NCBI RefSeq assembly: GCF_004118935.1
Contig: NZ_CP035375.1
Span: forward strand, 1,860,001-1,924,000
Direction: 5' to 3'
Origin: Salinibacterium sp. UTAS2018
GTDB taxonomy: Bacteria; Actinomycetota; Actinomycetes; Actinomycetales; Microbacteriaceae
DNA: 64,000 nt
Positions 50,590 through 58,869 of this stretch are shown here, one piece after another. A program made the translations under genes and the position numbers. The notes below the pieces were generated by a model, which saw only the letters and a program-made list of their open reading frames with translations, did not search any database and was not told the DNA's origin. Position 1 is the stretch's first letter; each line of letters begins with the position of its first letter.

Positions 50590-51339
50590 TCAGCGGTACT
50601 CGGGGTTGGCGTCGAAGCCGAAGCGTTCGCCATCGTTCCACTCTTTTCGCGAGTTACCATAGGCCGGCACACCGCCGGCATTCTTGAGAATCGACGCCAG
50701 ATGCATGAGGTTCCACGACATGAAGGTCGTGTTGCGGTTGGTGAAGTCGTTCTCCGGGCCGCCCGAACCCTCGTCTAGGTAGCTGGGGCCGGGGCCGATC
50801 TCGCCGAGCCAGCCGGCATCCGCTGCGGGTGGGATGACGTAGCCAATGTGCTGGAGGCTGTACAGCAGCGACATGGCGGAGTGCTTCACGCCATCCTCGT
50901 TACCGGTGAAGAGTGCGCCGCCGACCTTGCCGTAAAACACGTACTGGCCCTTGTCGTTGAACTCGCCACTCATTGCGTAGAGACGCTCGATGAGCATCCG
51001 CGTCACTGACGAGTTATCGCCGAGCCAGATCGGTCCGCCGATGACGAGGATGTCGGCCGCTTCGATGAGGGGCCAGACTTCGTCCATCCAAGCATCCTTC
51101 TCCCAGCCGTGCTCGCGCATGTCGGGGTAGACGCCGATCGCGATGTCGTGGTCGACAAATCGCAGGCTGTCGACGTGCACTCCGGCGCTGCGCATGAGGT
51201 CGATGCTCTTATCCATGAGCCCCTGCGTGTGGCTCATCTCGGGGCTCTTCTTCAACGTGCAGTTGATGAAGACAGCCTTGAGACCGTCGTAGCGAGGAGC
51301 CTCAGCGGCAGTGGACTGTGCAGAAGTTTCGGTAGCCAT
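50590..51339 (-). CDS. Flavodoxin-fold NAD(P)H-dependent reductase
   Basis: A 249-aa protein with the flavodoxin-like fold: KAVFINCTLKKSPEMSHTQGLMDKSIDLM is the FMN-phosphate loop, IEAADILVIGGPIWLGDNSSVTRMLIERL is the flavin-contact loop, and GKVGGALFTGNEDG follows. It belongs to the NADPH-dependent FMN reductase/WrbA-like group. The physiological acceptor is unknown. It is divergent from the flavoprotein at 51458 and upstream of the Crp-like gene. Confidence 0.85.
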   Translation of the reverse strand: MATETSAQSTAAEAPRYDGLKAVFINCTLKKSPEMSHTQGLMDKSIDLMRSAGVHVDSLRFVDHDIAIGVYPDMREHGWEKDAWMDEVWPLIEAADILVIGGPIWLGDNSSVTRMLIERLYAMSGEFNDKGQYVFYGKVGGALFTGNEDGVKHSAMSLLYSLQHIGYVIPPAADAGWLGEIGPGPSYLDEGSGGPENDFTNRNTTFMSWNLMHLASILKNAGGVPAYGNSRKEWNDGERFGFDANPEYR

Positions 51340-51422
51340 ATGCCGAGACTACGCCCGGGGTATCCCTCGGAACTGTGATCTAGCGTACGGTTCGCTGAAC
51401 AGCACGCTGCTAGAAAGTAGGA

Positions 51423-51434
51423 GGGCAATTGCCC
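51423..51434. promoter_or_regulatory. 12-bp palindrome in divergent promoter region
   Basis: GGGCAATTGCCC lies in the 118-bp gap between the divergent reductase and flavoprotein genes, 23 bp before the latter's ATG. It may be an operator. Confidence 0.35.
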
Positions 51435-51457
51435 CCTTGGTTCAGGAAAGAGATCGC

Positions 51458-52915
51458 ATGTCCCCGCAGCACAGCACGCCCACCCACTGGGACCTCATTG
51501 TCATCGGTTCGGGGAGCGCAGGCATCGTCGCCGCTAAAACTGCGGGTCGCTTCGGCGCGCGAGTGCTGCTCGTGGAACGTCACCGCCTCGGTGGAGACTG
51601 CCTCTGGACCGGCTGCGTTCCGTCGAAGTCTCTTATCGCGGCCGCCCATGCTGCGCATGTCGCGCGCAGCTCTGAGCGATTCGGAGTCACAACCGACAAT
51701 GTCACAGTCGACTTTGCCCGCGTGATGGGCCATGTGCAGAGCGCCGTCGCCACGATCGAACCCCACGACTCTGCCGAGGCGTTCGCCGAATTTGGCATCG
51801 AAGTCGCCCACGGCACTGCTCAATTCACTGGCCGTCATGCTCTCGAGATCGACGGTGTTCCGCACACGTTCGCGCAGGCCGTGATCGCGACCGGCACCGT
51901 GCCGCGCGTTCCGACCTTCACCGGCACTGACAGCATCCAAATGCTCACGAGCGACAGCATGTGGGAACTCGACGAACTCCCCGCGCGCCTTGTCGTACTG
52001 GGCGGCGGCGCGATCGGCAGCGAACTCGGCCAAGCGATGGCCCGCCTCGGATCTGACGTCACCATCGTCAACCGCAGCGCCCGCATTCTGCCCGCTGAAG
52101 AAGAGCGTGCGAGCGCCGTGCTGCAGGCGACGTTCGACCGCGACGGCATCACTGTGCTGCACGGCCGCAGTGCCGTTGAAGTCGTCTCGAGCGATGGCCT
52201 CAGTGGCGAAGTTGTTCTTGATGACGGCAGCCGTGTTCCCTTCGATCGCGTGCTCGCCGCGATCGGTCGCACCCCCAACCTCGGCACTCTCTCCCCCGAA
52301 ACCGCTGGCGTTGCCCTCACCGAACAGGGCTACGTTGACGTGGATGCCTCGCTGCGCACCGCAAATAAGCACATCTGGTCGGCCGGTGACGTTGCCGGGC
52401 TGCCGAAGTTCAGCCACATCGCGGGCGTCAGCGGCGGCATTGCCGGCACCAACGCCATCTTGGGACTGCGCCGCAAGTTCAACGAGGCCGTCGTGCCTCG
52501 GGTGACCTTCACCTCCCCCGAAATCGCCGCCGTTGGCCTCACTGCCTCGGATGCTGTCGACGGCAAGCACCGCGTCTTCACCGGCGAGCACAGCGCCACC
52601 GATCGCGCCATCGCTGAGGGCGAAGAAGATGGATTTGCCCAGATCGTCGTCAGCTCAAGCGGCCGCGTTCTCGGCGGAACCATCGTCGGCCCGCGCGCCG
52701 GGGAAAGCCTGGGCGAACTGACCGTTGCCGTGAGCGCCAAGCTCTCGACCAGTACTCTGGCCGGAGCCACTCACGCCTACCCGACCTTTAGCGATGCGCT
52801 CTGGACCGCTGCGATCGCCGACGTGCAATACCGGTTGAAGAGCGGAATCGTGGCGTCGGCCATCCAACTGCTCGTGCGGGTGCGCCGCGCGATTGTGGGC
52901 AAGCCGCGCGACTAG
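51458..52915 (+). CDS. MerA-like FAD/NAD(P)-disulfide oxidoreductase
   Basis: A 485-aa class I pyridine nucleotide-disulfide oxidoreductase. The ATG at 51458 has AGGAAAG upstream. It has the FAD motif LIVIGSGSAGIVAAKTAG, the redox pair GGDCLWTGCVPSKSL, the NAD motif VVLGGGAIGSELGQAMARLG and IWSAGDVAG. In the C-terminal interface the usual HxHPTxSE reads HAYPTFSD, so the catalytic His is Tyr, as in mercuric reductase-like enzymes. No N-terminal mercury-binding domain is present. Neighbours (TVP38-like, CDP-alcohol transferase, YnjBCD) suggest a membrane-linked redox role. Confidence 0.9.
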   Translation: MSPQHSTPTHWDLIVIGSGSAGIVAAKTAGRFGARVLLVERHRLGGDCLWTGCVPSKSLIAAAHAAHVARSSERFGVTTDNVTVDFARVMGHVQSAVATIEPHDSAEAFAEFGIEVAHGTAQFTGRHALEIDGVPHTFAQAVIATGTVPRVPTFTGTDSIQMLTSDSMWELDELPARLVVLGGGAIGSELGQAMARLGSDVTIVNRSARILPAEEERASAVLQATFDRDGITVLHGRSAVEVVSSDGLSGEVVLDDGSRVPFDRVLAAIGRTPNLGTLSPETAGVALTEQGYVDVDASLRTANKHIWSAGDVAGLPKFSHIAGVSGGIAGTNAILGLRRKFNEAVVPRVTFTSPEIAAVGLTASDAVDGKHRVFTGEHSATDRAIAEGEEDGFAQIVVSSSGRVLGGTIVGPRAGESLGELTVAVSAKLSTSTLAGATHAYPTFSDALWTAAIADVQYRLKSGIVASAIQLLVRVRRAIVGKPRD

Positions 52916-52938
52916 AAGGTAGCGGTTCGCGGATCGCG

Positions 52939-53583
52939 CTAGCGCAGCAGGCGGTAGCCGACGATCATGCGCTGGGCGGCGCTGACCAGTACGACGATGC
53001 TCCAGACGATCGCGATCTGCCACGCGAAGAACGGCAGCACAAGCCACAGGGTGTGAACGAACACCGTCTCGCCACCCTCGGCGATACGACCGAGGAAGAA
53101 CAGTGAACGGTTGTCGTCATCCGAGAGCGTGCGGCCCGTGCGTTCGGCGATCGACGAGAACGCCAGAAACGCGGCCCCGTTGATGTAATAGGCAAACAAG
53201 ACGACCAAGAACGGCCACCACGGCGCAGCGAATGCAGTCGTGGCACCGATCGCGACTCCCACGACAGTCGCGCCATAAACCACAAAGTCGGCGACGATAT
53301 CGAGAAAGCCGCCCGCTTCGCTCGCGGTGGCCGAACGAGGGGCGGATGCCGCAACAAGCCGGCGCCGAGCCAGCGTTCCGTCGAGCCCGTCGAGCACTCG
53401 CGAGAGCAGCCATGCGACCGCCGCCAGAGCCCAGAGCTGGGTGGCGGCGAGCGCCGCACTGCTCAGCCCGATAACGAGCCCGGCCACCGTGAGCCGGTCA
53501 GGCGTGATCCAGGGCACGTCGAGAGCCGAAGCCAGGGCGTTCAGAGGCTTGCTGACTGCTCGACGCAGCTGGACATCCAGCAT
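52939..53583 (-). CDS. CDP-alcohol phosphatidyltransferase family protein (YnjF-like)
   Basis: A 214-aa membrane enzyme with about six helices. The CDP-alcohol motif is present as RVLDGLDGTLARRRL followed by GGFLDIVADFV, so all aspartates are kept. About 17 residues lie between AR and the G-x3-D-x3-D half, instead of the usual 8-9. It would join an alcohol to a CDP-activated lipid or polyol. It lies 2 bp from the TVP38-like gene in one operon. E. coli ynjF, in the ynj locus, is of the same family. Confidence 0.88.
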   Translation of the reverse strand: MLDVQLRRAVSKPLNALASALDVPWITPDRLTVAGLVIGLSSAALAATQLWALAAVAWLLSRVLDGLDGTLARRRLVAASAPRSATASEAGGFLDIVADFVVYGATVVGVAIGATTAFAAPWWPFLVVLFAYYINGAAFLAFSSIAERTGRTLSDDDNRSLFFLGRIAEGGETVFVHTLWLVLPFFAWQIAIVWSIVVLVSAAQRMIVGYRLLR

Positions 53584-53585
53584 CG

Positions 53586-54392
53586 TTAGATTTTCTCCGC
53601 GGTGATGTCGCCAGCGCTGTCGCCGCTAGCAGTGTCGCCAGCAGCAGCGCTGTCGCCACCGACAGCGTCGCCAGCGGCGCCGTCGGCGGAAGCGGTATCG
53701 GCATCCGGGGCAAGCGCTGAGGTCTCCCCTGCAGCCGCCGCAGCAGCAGCATCCTTCTTGCGAATACGGCCAGCGACGACGCCACCGCCAATGGTCAGCA
53801 AGGCGAGCGCGCCGAGGGCAATGTAGAAACCACCGTTGAGCTCGGCGCCGTAGGCACCGACGGCCACGAACGCCATCGTGCCGGGGATGATTCCTATGGT
53901 GGTGCCGATCATGTAATCGCGCACGCGCACGGCGGTGAGGCCCGCGGCGTAGTTGATGACGGTGAAGGGAACGAGCGGAATGAGGCGCAGGACGATCATC
54001 GAGAGCAACCCGCGCTTCTGCAGCATGTCATCGACGGCGCGCACCCGCCCACCGGTGTACTGCTCCACGGCGTCGCGGCCGAGCATCCGACCGATCCAGA
54101 ACGACGCGGCCGCTCCCGCAACGGCGCCGACGAGAACCAGTAGCGTGCCGATCCAGAGTCCCCAGGCAAGGCCCGCGGCGATACTGATCACAGCCTTGGG
54201 TGCCGGTGTGAGCGTGAGGATCGCGTAGGCGAGGATGAAAATTCCCACGCCGAGCAGCCCGGTGCTTTCGGCCCACGCCTGAATCTCTTCGACCGACGGG
54301 ACGTCAATCGTGAACGCCACAACGACGATCGCGATAAGGAAGACGACGAACGCGCCAGCTTTCCACAGGGCAGAGGCGCGTTTCTTGTTCAT
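53586..54392 (-). CDS. TVP38/TMEM64 (DedA-like, VTT domain) membrane protein
   Basis: A 268-aa protein with about six hydrophobic segments. FILAYAILTLTPAPKAVISIAAGLAWG and GAAASFWIGRMLGRDAVEQYTGGRVRAVDDML are typical of the VTT domain, as is RLIPLVPFTVINYAAGLTAVRVRDYMIGTTIGIIPGTMAFV. VTT proteins are linked to lipid scrambling or membrane homeostasis. The last 50 residues are an unusual Ala/Asp/Gly/Ser-rich tail. It is divergent from the YnjB-like gene across 146 bp with no clear operator. Confidence 0.9.
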   Translation of the reverse strand: MNKKRASALWKAGAFVVFLIAIVVVAFTIDVPSVEEIQAWAESTGLLGVGIFILAYAILTLTPAPKAVISIAAGLAWGLWIGTLLVLVGAVAGAAASFWIGRMLGRDAVEQYTGGRVRAVDDMLQKRGLLSMIVLRLIPLVPFTVINYAAGLTAVRVRDYMIGTTIGIIPGTMAFVAVGAYGAELNGGFYIALGALALLTIGGGVVAGRIRKKDAAAAAAAGETSALAPDADTASADGAAGDAVGGDSAAAGDTASGDSAGDITAEKI

Positions 54393-54538
54393 GCGGCCAA
54401 TGCTATGTCGCAGCTATGAACTCGGTATGTGATGTGGCTTACTGAAGGGAGATGTTGTTCACACTTAATGTGGGGGTGCGCTGCGTCGGGCAACTGGGCA
54501 GCAATTTCGTACGCCCTCATTATCTAAGGAGCACCGTC

Positions 54539-55828
54539 GTGCACACCTGGTCATTTTCTCGCCGTACGACACCTCCGAACGCAACGACCCCACGACGTCG
54601 CGCGCTTTCCGTTCTCGCGACCACCGCCGTTACGGCACTCGCTCTCACTGCGTGCTCGGCACCGACCACAACCCCGAGCGGCCCAGAGTTCTTCGACTGG
54701 TCTGATGTTCAGGTGGCTGCTGACGGCCAAACCGTGAAGTTGTGGATGTGGGGCGGCGACGATCAGGGCAACGCCTACGTTGATGACGTGTTGGCTCCGG
54801 CCGCGGCGGCGCAGGGTGTGACGCTCGAACGCGTGCCGATCGCGGACACGAAGGATGCGCTCAACCGCGTCTTCACCGAGTTGCAGGCTGGCCGCAACGA
54901 CGATGGTGCTGTCGACCTCGTCTGGATCAACGGCGACAACTTTCGCACCGGCAAGCAGGCCGATGCGTGGTTCTGTGACTGGACAGGACTGCTGCCGAAC
55001 ATGAGCCTCGTCTCCGACAGCGACCCGCTTCTCACGGAAGACTTTGGAACCCCCGTCGATGGCTGCGAAGCTCCCTGGCACAAAGCCCAATTCTCCTTCG
55101 TCTACAACTCAGCCACGGTCGAGAACCCGCCGACCACGATCGACGGCATTCTCGACTGGGCCGAAGCCAACCCCGGTCGCTTCACCTACCCGGCCGCTCC
55201 CGACTTCACCGGTTCCGCATTCTTGCGGTCAGTGCTCTACAGCGAATCCGGTGGCTACGAGAACGTGCCCTCCACCTACAGCGATGAAGCGTTCGACGAA
55301 CTCACTCCGGCGCTGCTCGACCGACTCGAAGCCCTCGCGCCGTCACTGTGGCGTGAAGGCAGCACCTACCCCGCAACATCCGAACAACTCACGAAGCTCT
55401 TTGCCGACGGCGAGATCGACATGATGATGACCTACGGCCCTGCCACTCTCACCGCGCTGGTCGAGAACGGCACGCTTCCCGACACGACGCGAGTGCTGAC
55501 TGTGGATGACGGCACGCTCGGCAACGCCAGCTTCTTCGGCATCCCGAGCAACTCGGGCAACATCGCCGGCGCCATGGTTGTCGCCAACGAAGCGCTCTCG
55601 GTTGAACAGCAAGTCGCCAAGGCAGACCCGGCCGTGTGGGGCCAGTTCACGGTTCTTGATCTGGATGCTCTCTCCGCCGCCGATCGCGAGCTCTTCGATG
55701 CGCTGCCGCAGTCGCCGGTAGTGCCGAGCTTCGACATCCTGTCGCGCAACGCGAGCCCCGAGCTCTCGGCCGAGTGGGTTCCGGCCATCGACGAAGCGTG
55801 GCGCACTCGGATCGCCGCCGGCCAATGA
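54539..55828 (+). CDS. ynjB: YnjB-type ABC substrate-binding lipoprotein
   Basis: A 429-aa lipoprotein with lipobox LALTAC. I chose GTG 54539 with AAGGAG 7 nt upstream. Family signatures shared with E. coli YnjB are LWMWGGDDQGNAYVDDVL, LERVPIADTKDALNRVFTEL, GRNDDGAVDLVWINGDNFRTG, DFGTPVDGCEAPWHKAQFSF and ANPGRFTYPAAPDFTGSAFL. The ligand is not known for this family. It overlaps the first permease gene by ATGA. Confidence 0.9.
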   Translation: MHTWSFSRRTTPPNATTPRRRALSVLATTAVTALALTACSAPTTTPSGPEFFDWSDVQVAADGQTVKLWMWGGDDQGNAYVDDVLAPAAAAQGVTLERVPIADTKDALNRVFTELQAGRNDDGAVDLVWINGDNFRTGKQADAWFCDWTGLLPNMSLVSDSDPLLTEDFGTPVDGCEAPWHKAQFSFVYNSATVENPPTTIDGILDWAEANPGRFTYPAAPDFTGSAFLRSVLYSESGGYENVPSTYSDEAFDELTPALLDRLEALAPSLWREGSTYPATSEQLTKLFADGEIDMMMTYGPATLTALVENGTLPDTTRVLTVDDGTLGNASFFGIPSNSGNIAGAMVVANEALSVEQQVAKADPAVWGQFTVLDLDALSAADRELFDALPQSPVVPSFDILSRNASPELSAEWVPAIDEAWRTRIAAGQ

Positions 55829-56754
55829 CGGGAGTCTCGGCGGCAGAGCCGCGGGCACCCGCCAGCACCGCGGCAGCCGCAGAAGCAGGCGGAGCTGCAC
55901 CGCGTGCCCTCAGAAACCGTCGACGCTGGTTACGACCGACTCTGCTGGTGCTACCCGCCGTTATCCCGGTCGCGTTCGTCGTGATCGGTGGAGTGGGCAC
56001 GACGCTGCTGCAGAGCCTCGGCCTCATGCCGCTGGTCGGCGCGGCCGAACTCAGCACTGCCGCGTTCGACGACACCGACGAGCTGCTCACCTCCGCACTG
56101 CTGTCGCTCTCAATAGCTGTGGTCTCCACGGCGATCGCCGCTGTTGTCGGCTTCTTCACCGCGGTGCTGATCATTTCGGGCAACGTGGGCGGTCGCATCG
56201 TGGGCGCTCTCGGCGCTGCCGCGGTCACCGTTCCGCATCTCGTTGGGGCGGCAACAGTGGGGCTGCTGCTCTCCGACTCCGGCGTGCTCGCCCGTATCTT
56301 CGGAGTCTCGCCCGAGGCCTGGCCCGCGCTCGTCGCCGGCCCCACCTGGTTCGCCGTGATCGCCGAATACGCGTGGAAAGAATCAGCTTTCGTCGCCCTC
56401 ATCATCGTTGGCACCCTCGCCACCCGCATCACTTCCTACGACGAAACCGCCGCCGTTCTCGGCGCGCACCGCTCGGCGCGATTGAGGCTCGTACTCTTCC
56501 CGCTGGCGGCACCGTCACTGCTGGTGGCATCCGCAATCGCTTTCGCCTACACGCTTGGCTCCTATGAAGTGGCGTGGATGCTCGGCCAGACCTACCCCGA
56601 ACCCCTCTCGGTCATGGCGCTGCGCCTCTTCAACTCCGCGAGCCTCACCGCTCGACCGGAGGCAGCAGCCATCGGCGTCATCACGGTCGCACTGACGGCC
56701 GCCGTGATTGCCGTCGCCATGCTCGGCCTGCGACGAATGCGAGCGTGGCGATGA
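55825..56754 (+). CDS. ABC transporter permease, first YnjC-like half
   Basis: A 309-aa permease with six predicted helices. The EAA-type loop is YDETAAVLGAHRSARLRLVLFPLAAPSLLVASAIAF. The start overlaps the YnjB stop (ATGA). E. coli YnjC is a single fused double permease; here it is split into this gene and the next. The N-terminus is Ala/Arg-rich and cytoplasmic. Confidence 0.9.
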   Translation: MTGVSAAEPRAPASTAAAAEAGGAAPRALRNRRRWLRPTLLVLPAVIPVAFVVIGGVGTTLLQSLGLMPLVGAAELSTAAFDDTDELLTSALLSLSIAVVSTAIAAVVGFFTAVLIISGNVGGRIVGALGAAAVTVPHLVGAATVGLLLSDSGVLARIFGVSPEAWPALVAGPTWFAVIAEYAWKESAFVALIIVGTLATRITSYDETAAVLGAHRSARLRLVLFPLAAPSLLVASAIAFAYTLGSYEVAWMLGQTYPEPLSVMALRLFNSASLTARPEAAAIGVITVALTAAVIAVAMLGLRRMRAWR

Positions 56755-57647
56755 CGCTCTCCACCAGCAACGTTGACGTCGATCGCGCGCAACGCCATCA
56801 ACGAGAACGCCGCGAGCGCCGGATGCCGGGCGACGCGGGCAGACCGCTCTCGCAATCTCGCGGAGTGATGCGCACCGCGCGGCTCGTCTCGACCACGCTC
56901 GTGGCGCTCTGGTTCGCGCTCCCCTTCTTGCCGCTTGTGCTGTGGTCGTTCGCGAACTCGTGGTCGGCGCCCGCTGTGTTGCCAATGACGCTGGGGACGG
57001 ATGGCCTCACCGCCGCCCTCGCGAACGGTGCTGTGGCTGCCTTTGGTGACTCCCTGCTGCTCTCGCTCATCGTCGCCGCCATTGCCACTCCTCTCGGAGC
57101 AATGGCCGCCCGCGCGCTTTCCCGCCGCACCCTGCCGTTCGGTCGACTCGTGAGCGTGCTGCTCTTTTCCCCCGTGCTGCTTCCCCCGTTCGCCGCCGTT
57201 CTCGGCATCAACGTGGTGCTGTTGCGGGCGTGGGTGCCACCGGAGCTCGGGGTAATTCTCGTGCTCGTGGTGGTCGCGATTCCGTACACGACGTTCTCGA
57301 TGCGGGTGGCGTATGCCGCCTACGACGACGGCTTCGATGAGGCTGCGCGCACGCTCGGGGCGACCTCCCGGTTCACCCTGTGGCGGGTTCACCTGCCTCT
57401 CATTGCGCCCGCGCTGGCCCGCTCGGCCTTCTTGGCGTTCTTGGTCGGCTGGAGCGACTATCTCGTCACACTGGTAATCGGTGGCGGGCAGCTCGTGACC
57501 TTGCCGCTGATTATCGCGTCGAGCGCGGCAGGCATCGGCAACGAATCGAGTGTGGCCGTGTTGTCGCTCTCCGCGGTGATCCCGCCCCTTATTCTTCTTG
57601 CGCTCGTCTCGCGCGCCCGCAACCTCGATCCAGGGAAGCAATCATGA
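56751..57647 (+). CDS. ABC transporter permease, second YnjC-like half
   Basis: A 298-aa permease. The EAA loop is DDGFDEAARTLGATSRFTLWRVHLPLIAPALARSAFLAF, and helices such as TTLVALWFALPFLPLVLWSF flank it. It starts in an ATGA overlap with the first half and ends in another with the ATPase. The first 35 residues are strongly charged (RQRHQRERRERR-like) and cytoplasmic. Confidence 0.9.
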   Translation: MTLSTSNVDVDRAQRHQRERRERRMPGDAGRPLSQSRGVMRTARLVSTTLVALWFALPFLPLVLWSFANSWSAPAVLPMTLGTDGLTAALANGAVAAFGDSLLLSLIVAAIATPLGAMAARALSRRTLPFGRLVSVLLFSPVLLPPFAAVLGINVVLLRAWVPPELGVILVLVVVAIPYTTFSMRVAYAAYDDGFDEAARTLGATSRFTLWRVHLPLIAPALARSAFLAFLVGWSDYLVTLVIGGGQLVTLPLIIASSAAGIGNESSVAVLSLSAVIPPLILLALVSRARNLDPGKQS

Positions 57648-58798
57648 CCCCCACCCCGCCAGTCGCCGCTTCGATCGCTGCGGAGGCGGCACCATCGGCG
57701 ATCACGCTCACGGGCGTGACGAAAACCTATTCAGCCACTTCTCCGGCTGCACTGCACGGCGTGAATCTCGATATTCTCCCTGGCACGAGCACGGCCATCG
57801 TCGGGCCCAGTGGCTCCGGCAAGAGCACGATCCTGCGGATCATTGCCGGCCTTGAGGATGCCAACGGCGGCCAAGTGCGCTTGGCCGGCCGAGACGTCAC
57901 GGCCCTGCTTCCGGAAGACCGGGGCATCGCGATGGTCTTTCAGAACCCGCTGCTCTTCCCCCACCTCACGGTACTCGACAACGTCGCGTTCGCCGATCGA
58001 GCGGCGGGCGTGAACCGTCGAGAGGCTCGTGAACGTGCGCGGGAACATCTCGAACTCGTCCACATGACGGAGTTCGGCGGGCGCTCGCCTCATTCGCTCT
58101 CGGGCGGTCAGCAGCAGCGCGTTGCTGTAGCGCGAGCGCTGGCCGCGAAGCCCTCTGTGCTGCTGCTCGATGAACCATTCAGCGCTCTCGACCCTGGCCT
58201 CAAAGACGACATGCACGCGATGATCGCCGAGATTCGTGCCGCTCTCAACCCCACCATTCTGTTCGTCACTCACGACCGCGACGAAGCCAGCGCGATGGCG
58301 GAGCGCATCGTCGTGCTCGACAACGGCGAACTACTGCAGCACGACACCGTCGATCACGTTTTTCACCGGCCCGCTTCTCTCGCAGTCGCCCGGCTGCTCG
58401 GCGGCAAGAACGCGTTCGCGGGCACGATTGAGAATGGCGTGCATCGTTCTGCGCTCGGCGACGTCGCTCTCCACGGCGACGTTGCCTCCGGGCCCGCGAC
58501 ACTCGTCTTTCGCCACGAAGCTGTCACCTCCACCCTGCGTCAACCCGCGAGCGGGGCGGATGCTGCCGCTCCCGCCACCCGTCACGCCGACGCTGCAGCG
58601 TGCCAGCGGTTCGGCCCGCGCGAACTGCTCGGCATCGTCACGTCTAGCGTTCAGCGGGGCCCTCGCCGCGAGGTGATCGTGCGGGTCGCGGATGCCGACG
58701 TGCACACCGAGGCAGCCCCCGGGCATCCGCTCGCCCTCGGCGATCTCGTCACGGTGAGTTTGCCGTGTGAAGCGCTCTGGGCTGTACCCCAGCGTTGA
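57644..58798 (+). CDS. ynjD: ABC transporter ATP-binding protein, YnjD-like
   Basis: A 384-aa ATPase with Walker A GPSGSGKST, Q-loop VFQNPLLFPHL, signature LSGGQQQR, Walker [13 protein letters not shown] and H-loop FVTHDRDEA. The extra C-terminal 130 residues resemble the TOBE-type regulatory region of PotA/FbpC ATPases, so it is longer than E. coli YnjD. ATG 57644 overlaps the permease stop. It is the last gene of the ynj operon. Confidence 0.92.
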   Translation: MTPTPPVAASIAAEAAPSAITLTGVTKTYSATSPAALHGVNLDILPGTSTAIVGPSGSGKSTILRIIAGLEDANGGQVRLAGRDVTALLPEDRGIAMVFQNPLLFPHLTVLDNVAFADRAAGVNRREARERAREHLELVHMTEFGGRSPHSLSGGQQQRVAVARALAAKPSVLLLDEPFSALDPGLKDDMHAMIAEIRAALNPTILFVTHDRDEASAMAERIVVLDNGELLQHDTVDHVFHRPASLAVARLLGGKNAFAGTIENGVHRSALGDVALHGDVASGPATLVFRHEAVTSTLRQPASGADAAAPATRHADAAACQRFGPRELLGIVTSSVQRGPRREVIVRVADADVHTEAAPGHPLALGDLVTVSLPCEALWAVPQR

Positions 58799-58857
58799 CC
58801 CACCCCACGATCAGCCGTTGTCACAATCACGAGCGGCAAACTCCCATCGAGTTCTCA

Positions 58858-58863
58858 TAAAGT
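58858..58863 (+). promoter_or_regulatory. -10 box of the PlsC-like gene
   Basis: TAAAGT ends 6 nt before the ATG at 58870. No Shine-Dalgarno is visible, so the transcript is probably leaderless. Confidence 0.45.
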
Positions 58864-58869
58864 AGAACC

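Noticed and set aside
51410..52591. 393-codon minus-strand frame opposite the MerA-like gene
   Set aside because: Antisense shadow of a gene with intact FAD, NAD and redox motifs.
56592..57641. 349-codon minus-strand frame opposite the second permease
   Set aside because: It lies wholly antisense to a clear permease gene, with Arg/Glu-rich low-complexity content typical of a shadow frame.
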